Source: Pseudomonas sp. AKS31 (lineage in GTDB: Bacteria > Pseudomonadota > Gammaproteobacteria > Pseudomonadales > Pseudomonadaceae). From it: a stretch of DNA of 32,626 nucleotides. Shown here piece by piece: positions 16,294 through 24,831 of this stretch. Location: contig NZ_JAMLFX010000013.1 in the NCBI RefSeq assembly GCF_023634765.1, forward strand, positions 1 to 32,626. Reading direction: 5' to 3'. Made by a program: the position numbers and the translations under genes. Position 1 is the stretch's first letter. The number at the start of each line of letters is the position of its first letter. The notes under the pieces were generated by a model. It ran no database searches. It saw only the letters and a program-made list of their open reading frames with translations, and was not told the DNA's origin.

Positions 16294-16450
16294 CCCTCAC
16301 CCCCCGCCCTCTCCCGGAGGGAGAGGGAGCCTGATCTCTGGCGCTGCCAATATTGAGATCGACTCGATGTATCAGGTCGGCGGATTTCTCAAAAGCACCT
16401 CGGTCAGTCCCCTCTCCCTCCGGGAGAGGGTTAGGGTGAGGGGCTTTTAG
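16294..16450. repeat. Miniature inverted-repeat element, copy 3, inside the alg operon
   Basis: This copy of about 157 bp has the left hairpin CCCTCTCCC-GGA-GGGAGAGGG and the right hairpin CCCTCTCCC-TCC-GGGAGAGGG. The interior shares ATCGACTCG, GTCGGCG and CACCTCGGTCAGTCCCC with copies 1 and 2. Its right edge GAGGGGCTTTTAG overlaps the algL stop codon. It lies between algL and algI, so the alginate message must cross two strong stems here. The rest of the gap (16177-16293) has a C-rich run and no recognised signal. Confidence 0.8.
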
Positions 16451-17559
16451 CCCTTTTCATGCGCCGGGTCATAGACCTTGGTCAGGTCGCCACCCAAGCG
16501 GAAGGTCTTGAACGGCTGCATGCCGTGCTTCTTCTCGATCACATCCGCCGGGCAGGTGTAGAGCGTGCAAAATGGTTCGAGCCAGGCGAATTTCATGTCC
16601 TCTTTGAGATCGGTCATGTCCTGCTCTTTGCCGTTCTTCTTCTCGAATTCATCCGGGTCTTTCACCCCCGCCAACACCCGATCACCGAGACGCTTCAGCG
16701 CACCATTGTTTTCCTGGCGCAAATCAACACCGTTGACCTGGGCGAAACTGGCGATCATCGCCAGCGGCGGCAGGGCGTAGTTGTGATAGGCGAGGGCGCG
16801 TTGCTGGCGCTTGAGTTCGTTCGGCAGGAAGCCGTCGGCATCGACTTGATTGACGCCAACCTTGTATTCCTTCACCGCCCAGTCAAACAGGTCGCGGCGG
16901 TTGGTTGCGATCGAGGTCGCCATCACCGACCAGGCGGCCCAGTACGAGTGGTTGTTGGTTTTTTCCAGCGGCAGGTTGTCCCAGTCGCTGACGACCTGAT
17001 CGGCCATTTTGCTGAACCATGCCTCGATCAACTGCGCTTCCTGCTGATGCTGAGCCAGTGGATGCGAGTCGGAGAATTTCAGGCGAATGTACGAAGAGGC
17101 CATGCTGCCCAGTGCCCATTTGCGCATCGACTTGCCGGTGTGGTTGAAGTCTTTCGACATCAACGCATCGGCCTTGGCCCACGCGGTCAGCCAGTTGAGC
17201 GTGCAATCGAGCTGCTCCGGGCGACCGTCGCGCATGAACTGCATCACCCGTTTGGCGGTGCCGCGCTCCAGGGTGGTGATGTCTTTGGTGGTGTCGCGGA
17301 AGGCTTTTTCCGACTGCACGTTCAGCGTCGCGCGGGCCTTGTCCGAACCTTCGTATTTGCTGCGAAATTGCAGCGGCCCGGTGTACGGCGTCGGCATGGC
17401 ATCGCAGCCTTCGCTTTTGTCACCGGTCTTGAATTTATCCACAGGCGCAAAATAGCCCTGGGGCGGACGCAGTGGCGCGGCGGCCTGCGCGGTGCCGGCG
17501 AGGATCGCCAGCCCGAGCAGCGTCGGCGCTAAAAGAGTTTTCAGTTTCGAGTTTCGCAT
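16447..17559 (-). CDS. algL: Alginate lyase AlgL
   Basis: AlgL is a periplasmic mannuronate lyase that cuts misrouted polymer and keeps the periplasm clear. The protein has 370 residues, similar to the P. aeruginosa protein. It has a signal peptide (MRNSKLKTLLAPTLLGLAILAGTAQA), the family motif NNHSYW with catalytic His204, and KSMRKWALGS and NELKRQQRALAYHNYALPPL as in relatives. GAGG lies six bases before the ATG at 17559; an ATG at 17571 overlaps the algX stop but has no better site. The C-terminus differs from P. aeruginosa and its TAA stop coincides with the edge of repeat copy 3. Confidence 0.96.
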   Translation of the reverse strand: MRNSKLKTLLAPTLLGLAILAGTAQAAAPLRPPQGYFAPVDKFKTGDKSEGCDAMPTPYTGPLQFRSKYEGSDKARATLNVQSEKAFRDTTKDITTLERGTAKRVMQFMRDGRPEQLDCTLNWLTAWAKADALMSKDFNHTGKSMRKWALGSMASSYIRLKFSDSHPLAQHQQEAQLIEAWFSKMADQVVSDWDNLPLEKTNNHSYWAAWSVMATSIATNRRDLFDWAVKEYKVGVNQVDADGFLPNELKRQQRALAYHNYALPPLAMIASFAQVNGVDLRQENNGALKRLGDRVLAGVKDPDEFEKKNGKEQDMTDLKEDMKFAWLEPFCTLYTCPADVIEKKHGMQPFKTFRLGGDLTKVYDPAHEKG

Positions 17560-17567
17560 AGCAGACC

Positions 17568-19028
17568 TCATTGCCCGACCTGAGCGGTTTGTTGCCCAGC
17601 GCCCGGGAATACGTTGCGTTTGCAGATTTTCGCTTCGACTTTCTGCGGCGCGGTGCCCGCTTCCGGGCCCTGGACTTCGACTGCCAGCAGGTTTTGCGAG
17701 GCCCAGTCTTCGTCCGTGCGCAGCTCAAAGGCGAAACGACCGTCGGTGTCGGAGGTTTCCGGTTTCTCGATCTTGATGTCCTCGTGGCGACCGTTCATGT
17801 ACCAGAGGGTGGCTTGCAGGGTTTTCACCGAAGGGTCGGCGAAGCGGATGTCGACCTGATGGCTGCTGTTCTGCAGGTTCAGGTTTTTGCTGTTGACCAG
17901 CAGTTCTTGTTTGCTGCCCGGCTTGAGCGTGGTGCTCGCGGACATTTGCGCGTCTTTGCCTTCGCAGCCGTTGTCGAGAAGAGACATCATCTGGCGGTAG
18001 ATGGTTTCCTGGTCGAGGCGGTACAGCGGCGAGAATTCCCAGATGAGAATTTTCGGCGGGGTCTTCTGGAATTCGTCGCTACCGAGGTACTGCAACATCG
18101 AGCCTTCCAGGCCACCGCCGGGGAAGGCGACGTTGAGAATATCGGCGCCAATGGCTTCTTCGAGGAAGCCGGCGAAGTTGTAGTTCTTGCCGCTGTGCGA
18201 GGTGCCGACCAGAGTGATTTGCGGGTTGCCGGAATCACCGAACAGGTCGCCATCACCGGCCTCGCCCTTAGGCTCGGTGGTGAACTGGTCCATGTACTGG
18301 ATCGCGTAACTGGTACCGCACAGTTGCCCGGCCATGTTGTGCAGGGTGCCGGTCTTGCCCATGCGTCCGGAGCGTTTGGTCTCGAATTCACGCTTGGGAA
18401 TGTCGGCGAAGGCCGGGATCTGCTTGACCTTCTCGGCGACGATTTTCGCCGTGCGCTGAGCGCCGTATGGCGTCCAGTGCTGGTCACCGCGGAAGTAGAA
18501 ATCGTGGGCGGGCAGGGTGTCCGGCAGCGATTCGTTGGTCAGCGGCGACAGGTCCGGCACCACGTAACCCATCTTGGCGAAACGGCCGAGCATGGTCTTG
18601 TAGTTGCCTAGCGCTTTCTCGTAGTCGAACGCGGCTTTTTCCTGCGGGTTGAGCTTGTTGCGGTTCACCAGACCACGGGTCGGCTGGTAAACGATCACCA
18701 GCTCAACGCCTTTGGCCTTGAACGCATCGTGCAACTGTTGCAGGCGTTTGTAGCCGGCCGGCGTGGTGTTGAACTCGGTGCGCAAATCTTCCTGCGTGCG
18801 GAACAACCAGTCGCCTTGCGCCTGCACCAGGGTGGTGAAGTTCTGCTGATAACGCGTGGTGTAGTTCTTCGCGTCATGGGCGGCCGGGCACAGGTTGCAG
18901 CACGGTTCGGCGCTGAACTTCGGCGGCGTGGCAGCGGCACCTTCATCGGCGCGCGCGCCTTGGCTGGCCGCAAGAATGCCCACGGTCAGGGCCGACAGGC
19001 TGAGTAATTTGATTAGGTGTGGGTGCAT
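17568..19028 (-). CDS. algX: Alginate acetyltransferase AlgX
   Basis: AlgX performs the terminal O-acetylation of mannuronate in the periplasm and is part of the export complex. The protein has 486 residues. A signal peptide (to about residue 27) is followed by an SGNH-like domain with Asp182 and His184 in DQHW and Ser277 in GTSHSG, then a C-terminal carbohydrate-binding module. The early CCNLCP cluster is as expected for the family. GAGGATAATTTT precedes the ATG. It lies ten bases after algG and eight before algL. It resembles AlgJ in the catalytic domain. Confidence 0.96.
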   Translation of the reverse strand: MHPHLIKLLSLSALTVGILAASQGARADEGAAATPPKFSAEPCCNLCPAAHDAKNYTTRYQQNFTTLVQAQGDWLFRTQEDLRTEFNTTPAGYKRLQQLHDAFKAKGVELVIVYQPTRGLVNRNKLNPQEKAAFDYEKALGNYKTMLGRFAKMGYVVPDLSPLTNESLPDTLPAHDFYFRGDQHWTPYGAQRTAKIVAEKVKQIPAFADIPKREFETKRSGRMGKTGTLHNMAGQLCGTSYAIQYMDQFTTEPKGEAGDGDLFGDSGNPQITLVGTSHSGKNYNFAGFLEEAIGADILNVAFPGGGLEGSMLQYLGSDEFQKTPPKILIWEFSPLYRLDQETIYRQMMSLLDNGCEGKDAQMSASTTLKPGSKQELLVNSKNLNLQNSSHQVDIRFADPSVKTLQATLWYMNGRHEDIKIEKPETSDTDGRFAFELRTDEDWASQNLLAVEVQGPEAGTAPQKVEAKICKRNVFPGAGQQTAQVGQ

Positions 19029-19038
19029 AAAATTATCC

Positions 19039-20610
19039 TCAGTCCTGCATTTCGGTCTGGCGTTCGACAGGGTCGATCAGCACGGCTTTCTGCTGGCGTA
19101 CCAGCAAGTCGAGAATTTCATCCTGGCGTTCGCCAAGGATGCCGTTGAAGCTGATGCCGCTGGATTTGGTCGGCGCCAGCATCGACACGCGATACAGCTC
19201 GACACTCAAGGGCGAATCGATCGACAGCGGGCCGCTGCCATTGGCCGCCAGTTCACCGCCAACGACGATCAGCGACACTTGGGCATCGAACGGGTCGAGC
19301 TTGATGTCACGGTCGGTGTCGGTCAGGTCCTTGATGTGGCCGTAGACGCCGGTCAAACCGTTGGCCATGGCAACGTTTTCGTAGAGGCGAATGTTCACGC
19401 TGTTACGAATGCGGATGCCGTGGCGCTTGTTGCTGATGACCTTGTTGCCCCACAGCAGGTTGTCGGCAGACTCGTAGAGCGTGATGCCGTCGGTGTGGTT
19501 CTTGTAGATCTCGTTGTAGGCAATGATGTTGTTGACGCTGTTACGGTCGATCACCAGACCCGAGAGGTGGTTGTCGAAGCTCTTGTTGTTGAAGATAAAG
19601 CTGTCGTTGACCTCACGGGAAATAATGATCCCGTGCTTCTTCTTCGTGCCGTGCACGGTGTTCTCGGCAATGATCAGGCCGTGGGAACGGTCGTGCGGGT
19701 CGATGCCGTAGACGATGTTGTCTTTGTAGGTGTTGCCCTTGACTACGAAGTCGCGGGTCTCGTAGCAGTAGAAGCCGTACCACATGTCGGAGAACTCGGA
19801 GCCGACGATCCAGCCGGTCGGCTCAGGACGCTTGAGCACCTTGGCCATGTTCGGCGTGTACTGGGAAATACTCACCCCGTACGACTTACTGTTGGCGTAG
19901 CCGAAACTGGCCATCTTGCTGTTGACGATGTAGGTCTCGGTGCCGCCCCAGGCGAGCAGGAACGGACGGAATTCCTTCGGCGAACGGAAGGTCGCCGGGC
20001 CGTTGTCCTTTTCGCGCCAGCCGGTGACTTTGGTGTCACGCACGAACAGTTGGCCGTCGTTGACCATGAACGCACCGGCTTCTTGCGACAGGCGCAGTTC
20101 CTGGGTCTGGCCGTCGATTTCGAGGATGCCTTTACGGCCGACCACGATCGGCAACTTCGACAGGTACACACCCGGCGAGGTCTCGCTGAAATACTGCTTG
20201 GGCAGTTTCTGCGCCAGATCCTTGAGGTTCATGTAGCCGTCATCGACGAAGATCGCCTGCGGGATGCCGTGCTGACGCACCACCCATTCGGCCATCTTGT
20301 TGTCGCCGCCGATGAAGTCCTTCAGCGCGTCTTCCTGCATCATCCGGCGCACGCTGACTTTGCCTGCTTTGCTGCGGACGATTTTCGCGGCAGCGGCTTC
20401 GGCGGTATAGCCGGAAATGTCCGGCAGTTTCGGCGCGGCCAGGTTCAGCGCTTCGGTCGGCGCGCTGCTGACAGTATAGGTCTTGGCTTGTTGCAGCTCT
20501 TTGGCGGTGGTCACCGGCTTAACCGGCTCCACTGTCGCGAAGGCGCTGGCGCTGGCCAGCAGCATCGCGCCGGCCAGCAGGCTGAGTGAGCCTGTCCTGG
20601 TGCTGATCAT
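19039..20610 (-). CDS. algG: Mannuronan C-5 epimerase AlgG
   Basis: AlgG converts mannuronate to guluronate residues in the polymer within the periplasm. The protein has 523 residues. After the signal peptide (MISTRTGSLSLLAGAMLLASASAFA) and an N-terminal domain, a right-handed parallel beta-helix runs from about 190 to 480, with repeated Asn/Gly/Ile turns. The catalytic motif DPHD is at 304-307 with the expected base His306. The ATG at 20610 is favoured because GGGAG precedes it and the signal peptide starts there; an ATG at 20637 that overlaps the algE stop has no ribosome-binding site. Confidence 0.96.
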   Translation of the reverse strand: MISTRTGSLSLLAGAMLLASASAFATVEPVKPVTTAKELQQAKTYTVSSAPTEALNLAAPKLPDISGYTAEAAAAKIVRSKAGKVSVRRMMQEDALKDFIGGDNKMAEWVVRQHGIPQAIFVDDGYMNLKDLAQKLPKQYFSETSPGVYLSKLPIVVGRKGILEIDGQTQELRLSQEAGAFMVNDGQLFVRDTKVTGWREKDNGPATFRSPKEFRPFLLAWGGTETYIVNSKMASFGYANSKSYGVSISQYTPNMAKVLKRPEPTGWIVGSEFSDMWYGFYCYETRDFVVKGNTYKDNIVYGIDPHDRSHGLIIAENTVHGTKKKHGIIISREVNDSFIFNNKSFDNHLSGLVIDRNSVNNIIAYNEIYKNHTDGITLYESADNLLWGNKVISNKRHGIRIRNSVNIRLYENVAMANGLTGVYGHIKDLTDTDRDIKLDPFDAQVSLIVVGGELAANGSGPLSIDSPLSVELYRVSMLAPTKSSGISFNGILGERQDEILDLLVRQQKAVLIDPVERQTEMQD

Positions 20611-20636
20611 GTCGGGCACTCCCTTGGCGGTTTGCA

Positions 20637-22118
20637 TCAGAAGCGCCAGATCACGTCGATGAACGCGCGGTGCATGTACGAATCAACCTGCTTGCCGTAG
20701 GCATCGCCCGGTTTGAACACACCGCCACGGAAGCGCACAAGGGCCGAAGGCTCGTCGATCGACTGGCTCAACGCCGCCGGCAACAGACCTTGCTTGAAGT
20801 ACTTGGTGACGACCAGGTCCATCTCTTGGCCCAGATCCTTGTTGCCGTCTTCAAGCGGCAGCGAGGTGCTGGAAAGAATCGCGCCGGTGGCGTCATCGGT
20901 GTTGTTTTCCACGGCGTTGATGCCGTTGCTGCCCACTGGCTTGTTACCGTCCACGCGCCAGAACTTGTGGTAGATCAGGCTGGCGTCGTACTCGTCATTG
21001 ACCATCCAGGAACCGAACAGAGTCGCGGTCTGCATGTTGTTCATTTCGCCACGGAACGCTTCACCGAAACGGTGCACACGCGAACGGGTACCGGTGTAGT
21101 TGGAGCGGTTGCTCTCCAGACCGTTCTGCTCGTAATCGGCGCTGGCGCGGGCGTAGGCACCGCCGACTTGCCATTGCGGATCGAGGCGCAGACGCACACC
21201 GATATCAGTGGCCCAGCCGTTGACGTCTTCGCTGCGCTTGGCTTGCGCCGGACGCGAGCCATCGGCGTTCAGCGCGTTGACCGTGTCGCGGTCGCCGCTC
21301 ATGCCGGTGATGCTGCCCCAGTAGTTGACGGTGTTGGTGTTGCGCCAGTTGTAGGCGTCGCTGTCGGCGGTCAGGCCGATCCAGCTGATGTCGCCGTTCT
21401 CGGTCTTGTCCAGCGAGTCGCGCGGAACACCCGGCTCGGCGTAATCGAGTTTGCCGTCATCGTGGGTGTGATGACCGCGAATGCCGACCCAGTTGCCTGG
21501 GGTCCACTGGTAAGCGGCATCGGCGTAGGCGTGCAGGCGATCCTTGTCTTTCGGCGCCAGCTCTTTCAGGTCGGTGCGGTATTCGCTGAAGCGTTCGGCA
21601 ACACCGGCGTTGGCGCGCAACAGGGTGGTGTCGAAGGTCCAGTTCAGCGCTTCGATGTTGGTGTCGCGCCATTGGCCATCGTCATTGCGCAGACGCTGGC
21701 GACCGAACTTGAGCATCTCGCCCGGGTACGGCGTGAGGCCGCTGTAACCGACCCAGAACTCGCGCATCGCCAGGTAGTTTTTCTTGGTTTTGCGATCACT
21801 GTTGTCGGTGGCTTGTTCACCATCGGATTGTTGCAGGGTGTCGGTTTCGATGATGTCGGTCGAAGTCACGGCCTGACCCATGGCGTAGGCGCTCCACGCG
21901 CCGCTTTCGCCGTAGATCCACGGACGCAGGTCGAGGCCGACGCCGTTGACGTCGCCGCCCCTGGCGGTGCCGAGGTCACGGTCGTCTTCGGACTGGCCGG
22001 TGACTTTCACTTCCAGGCCAAAGTTCTTGGTTTCAGTCATCGCGGCCAGTGTCGGGCAAGACCAGATCAGCGCGAACGAAAGGCCAATGCCGGCCTTCAC
22101 GAATGGATTCAACTTCAT
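20637..22118 (-). CDS. algE: Alginate export outer-membrane porin AlgE
   Basis: AlgE is the outer-membrane beta-barrel through which alginate leaves the cell. The protein has 493 residues (P. aeruginosa 490). A signal peptide ends near LAA (about 25), followed by alternating amphipathic strands and long acidic loops (for example DTLQQSDGEQATDNSDRKTKK), and it ends in an aromatic residue (VIWRF), the usual barrel-assembly signal. Arg-rich strands such as FGRQRLRNDDGQW fit the cationic lumen. It overlaps algK by four bases (ATGA), with GAGGAAAAATT before its ATG. Confidence 0.97.
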   Translation of the reverse strand: MKLNPFVKAGIGLSFALIWSCPTLAAMTETKNFGLEVKVTGQSEDDRDLGTARGGDVNGVGLDLRPWIYGESGAWSAYAMGQAVTSTDIIETDTLQQSDGEQATDNSDRKTKKNYLAMREFWVGYSGLTPYPGEMLKFGRQRLRNDDGQWRDTNIEALNWTFDTTLLRANAGVAERFSEYRTDLKELAPKDKDRLHAYADAAYQWTPGNWVGIRGHHTHDDGKLDYAEPGVPRDSLDKTENGDISWIGLTADSDAYNWRNTNTVNYWGSITGMSGDRDTVNALNADGSRPAQAKRSEDVNGWATDIGVRLRLDPQWQVGGAYARASADYEQNGLESNRSNYTGTRSRVHRFGEAFRGEMNNMQTATLFGSWMVNDEYDASLIYHKFWRVDGNKPVGSNGINAVENNTDDATGAILSSTSLPLEDGNKDLGQEMDLVVTKYFKQGLLPAALSQSIDEPSALVRFRGGVFKPGDAYGKQVDSYMHRAFIDVIWRF

Positions 22119-23617
22119 AATTTTTCCTCGCCGTCTTCTTCTTGCAGGGCGTGCAGTTGCAGCGTGTTCGGGTTCAGAGCGCCACGGCTGGCTTGCTCTT
22201 GTTGCAGCAGACGTTGGGCTTCGGCCAGACGCTCGGGCGGCAGTTGCGCGGCGAGGGTGGTCGCCAGCTCATCGGCTTGCGGAGTGTTTTGCGCCTTGGC
22301 CAATTGGCTGAACACATAGGCATTGAGCGGGTCGGGTTTGGTGCCCTTGCCTTGGGAAAACAGTTGGGCGATGGCGAAGTCGGCGCTGTTCTGGCCATTG
22401 CGCGCAGCGGTCAGCAGGTGGTCGAGGGCCTTCTGCGGATAGACCTTGCCCAGGTAGCCACGGCGATAGATCTGGCCGAGGTAGTAGTCGGCGGCAACTT
22501 CGCGTCCCACGGCTTTCTGGAAATGTTCTTCGGCGACTTTGGCGTCGGCCGGGACCAGTTTGCCTTCGTAGTAGAGCTTGCCCAGCAACAGTTCGGCGCG
22601 TGGCTGATCGGCTGCGCGGCCGTTGTCGAGGTACTTCATCATCTGATCGACGTCGCCCAGTTCCGGGTAGTCGTAGAGCAGTTGCGCGAGGGTCACCCAC
22701 GACGCCGGGTAGCCCGGAGCGATCGGCTCCAATAGCGACTGCGCGGTTTTTTCGTCGGTCTTGCCGAGGGTCGAGTCGGCCAATACGCGGGCCACGGAAT
22801 CGACACGCTGCGCGGTGACCGTGCCACGGCTGTAACCGGCCTGCATCTGCTTGATCAGCTCGGCCTGCTGCTCTGGCTGGGCACGTTTCTGATAGACCGT
22901 GGCCAGTTCGACGTAGCAGATGTCGGTGGTGTTGAGCGCGGCTTTGCAGATTTTTTCCACGTCATCCAGGTGCTGGTCGTAGGTGCCTTGGGTGCGATAC
23001 AGCAGCACCTGGGCCAGACCGGCTTCCGGGTAACCGGACTTGCGCCACTGATCGATCTGCTGCTGCGCGTTGATGTTGGGGAAGCTGTGCGGGTATTGCA
23101 GATAGAGCATCGCCAGCGGGATCAACGTGTTGCCTTCGCCATTGGCGGCGGCTTTTTTCAGCAGGCTTTCGGCTTCGTGGTGCTCGGCTTCGGTAGAACC
23201 CGGTTTGGCCACCAACAGGCGACCGAGACGGGCCTGAGCGCGCGGCGAAACACTAGCGGCGGCGCGGTAAGTCGCTTCGGCCTGTTTCATTTGCGCGGGA
23301 TCGCGGCTGTCGACCTGGATATCAGCGAGGCCGACTTGCGCTTCGCTGTAACCCAGGTCCGCCAGTTGCTGATAGTTCTGCGCGGCGGTGGCAGTGTCGC
23401 CACGCTTGAGCGCTTCGTTGGCCAGACGCTGATCGGGCAGGCCGGCGCAACCGGCCAGACTGACCGCCAGCGCCAAGGCACATACTGATCCCTTGTGGGA
23501 GCTGGCTTGCCAGCGATTCAGGCGACTCGGTTTTTCAGCTAGACCGCATTGATCCCATCGCTGGCAAGCCAGCTCCCACAGGGATTGTGGTGTTCTCAGA
23601 AAAAAGGTCACAGGCAT
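22115..23617 (-). CDS. algK: Alginate secretion lipoprotein AlgK, REP-modified N-terminus
   Basis: AlgK is an outer-membrane-anchored periplasmic scaffold of TPR/Sel1-like repeats that supports AlgE and AlgX. From CAGLPDQRLANEALKRGDTATA onward the protein matches AlgK. The only supported start gives a 500-residue product, longer than the roughly 475 of P. aeruginosa. Its first 43 or so residues are unusual: after MPVTFFLRTPQS they are a direct in-frame translation of a REP inverted repeat at 23495-23579. The hydrophobic stretch and lipobox (VCALALAVSLAGC, Cys57) lie after it. No ATG or GTG is available in frame between the REP and the lipobox. Export is probably retained through this long signal peptide, but may be less efficient. 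It starts 10 bases after alg44. Confidence 0.9.
   Translation of the reverse strand: MPVTFFLRTPQSLWELACQRWDQCGLAEKPSRLNRWQASSHKGSVCALALAVSLAGCAGLPDQRLANEALKRGDTATAAQNYQQLADLGYSEAQVGLADIQVDSRDPAQMKQAEATYRAAASVSPRAQARLGRLLVAKPGSTEAEHHEAESLLKKAAANGEGNTLIPLAMLYLQYPHSFPNINAQQQIDQWRKSGYPEAGLAQVLLYRTQGTYDQHLDDVEKICKAALNTTDICYVELATVYQKRAQPEQQAELIKQMQAGYSRGTVTAQRVDSVARVLADSTLGKTDEKTAQSLLEPIAPGYPASWVTLAQLLYDYPELGDVDQMMKYLDNGRAADQPRAELLLGKLYYEGKLVPADAKVAEEHFQKAVGREVAADYYLGQIYRRGYLGKVYPQKALDHLLTAARNGQNSADFAIAQLFSQGKGTKPDPLNAYVFSQLAKAQNTPQADELATTLAAQLPPERLAEAQRLLQQEQASRGALNPNTLQLHALQEEDGEEKL
23495..23579. repeat. REP pair inside the algK signal-peptide region
   Basis: Two perfect 23-nt inverted arms (23495-23517 and 23557-23579; GTGGGAGCTGGCTTGCCAGC...) flank a 39-nt loop. 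This is another dispersed Pseudomonas palindrome family. It lies wholly within the algK open frame and is translated without a stop or frameshift, giving LWELACQRWDQ on one arm and RWQASSHK on the other. Confidence 0.92.
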
Positions 23618-23626
23618 GTCCTCGAC

Positions 23627-24796
23627 TTAAAGACCGGCAGCCATGGCTTTGTCGATCAGCCAGTTCAGGTTCGGGCCACGGTCGCTGTTCACTTCCACCG
23701 GGCGGCCGGCGAGGCTGCTGTCGAGCGGCTCGTCAGGCTGGATCTGCACGCGGATGTCGGAGGACAGGTCGGCGCTTTTCAGGCTGGTGCTGCTGACGAT
23801 CTTGCCGGTGCGGGTCTTGTCTTCGCCGGCGATCTGGAAGCTGACCGGGGTGCCCGGACGCACGTCGCCGAACTGGCGATAGGAGAAGCGTGCATCGACG
23901 GTGGCCTGGGTGTTACGCGGCACCAGTTGGAAGATCACATCGCCCTTGCTCGCGTACTGACCGTCAGCCACCAGTTGCTGGGCCACGGTGCAATCGCACG
24001 GCGAGGTCAGGGTGCCGGTCATTTGCTTGCCGAACAGCTCTTCAACCTTGGCCGGTGCCAGTTGGTCTTCGTCCAGATGGCCCTTGAGCACGTCGAGCAT
24101 GCTGGTGCTGAAGGTTGCCAGTGGCGCGCCTTTGGCGGCGACGCCATCGGACTTGACCAGGCTCTGCACGGTGCCGTCACGCGGCATGGTGATGTTCATC
24201 CCCGGCACGCTGACCAGACCGGCCTGCGCGTGGCTGACGAAGTACATGCCGTATACCGATTTGAAAATGAAACCCGCCGCGACCAGACCGACCGCGAAGA
24301 TACCGGCGCTGAACGTCACCGCCTTCAAACGACCGAACGGGGTCATGCCGCTGCCGCCGTCCTTGACCTTGCGCGCCTTGGTGAAGTTGTCACGCTGCAG
24401 GGTTGCCAGCACTTCACCCATGCTGACGATGTCGCCGGCCAGGTGCGAAGTGATCAAGTGGCGCAGGGTGGAAATATCCTGCGGCTCCAGATTCTGGAAC
24501 TGGCAGCCGGCACGGCCGGTCTGGCGGTCGAAGGAACGCACTTGCAGTTCAACGTCCATGGCCAGGCCGAGGTTGTCGATGACAAATTGCAGGCGGGCCT
24601 TGTACACCTCACCGATGGTCAGCGGCATTTGCCCGGCGTTGAACGCCAGACCACCGGCGGACAGGTCGAGGACCCGCGCTTCCATTGGCGTCCGGTCGGG
24701 GCCGAAGAAGCGCAGTTTGGCCGGGATTTTCACGCGGGCGTGTTGGCGCTGGGCTTCGGATTCATGCACTACGTTGGCGTTGACGGCGGTATTCAT
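23627..24796 (-). CDS. alg44: c-di-GMP receptor and copolymerase Alg44
   Basis: Alg44 binds cyclic di-GMP and activates the Alg8 polymerase. The protein has 389 residues. The N-terminal cytoplasmic PilZ domain has both ligand motifs: Arg17 and Arg21 (RQHAR) and Asp44/Ser46 (DLSAGG). One membrane helix (about 162-185) leads to a periplasmic HlyD-like domain that may bridge to AlgK/AlgX. AAGGAA precedes the ATG. It follows alg8 by 35 bases. All c-di-GMP residues are intact, so control by this messenger is expected. Confidence 0.97.
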   Translation of the reverse strand: MNTAVNANVVHESEAQRQHARVKIPAKLRFFGPDRTPMEARVLDLSAGGLAFNAGQMPLTIGEVYKARLQFVIDNLGLAMDVELQVRSFDRQTGRAGCQFQNLEPQDISTLRHLITSHLAGDIVSMGEVLATLQRDNFTKARKVKDGGSGMTPFGRLKAVTFSAGIFAVGLVAAGFIFKSVYGMYFVSHAQAGLVSVPGMNITMPRDGTVQSLVKSDGVAAKGAPLATFSTSMLDVLKGHLDEDQLAPAKVEELFGKQMTGTLTSPCDCTVAQQLVADGQYASKGDVIFQLVPRNTQATVDARFSYRQFGDVRPGTPVSFQIAGEDKTRTGKIVSSTSLKSADLSSDIRVQIQPDEPLDSSLAGRPVEVNSDRGPNLNWLIDKAMAAGL

Positions 24797-24831
24797 GGGG
24801 GCGATTTCCTTGTTAATTCAATAGGGGCAGG

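Noticed and set aside
18895..20589. Long plus-strand open frame (564 codons) opposite algX/algG
   Set aside because: It is the antisense of clearly conserved alginate genes, is rich in Val, Asp, His and Gln as GC-rich shadow frames are, and has no family motif or ribosome-binding site.
20670..22319. Long plus-strand open frame (549 codons) opposite algE/algK
   Set aside because: Shadow of algE; the composition is that of antisense GC-rich codons and no domain is recognisable.
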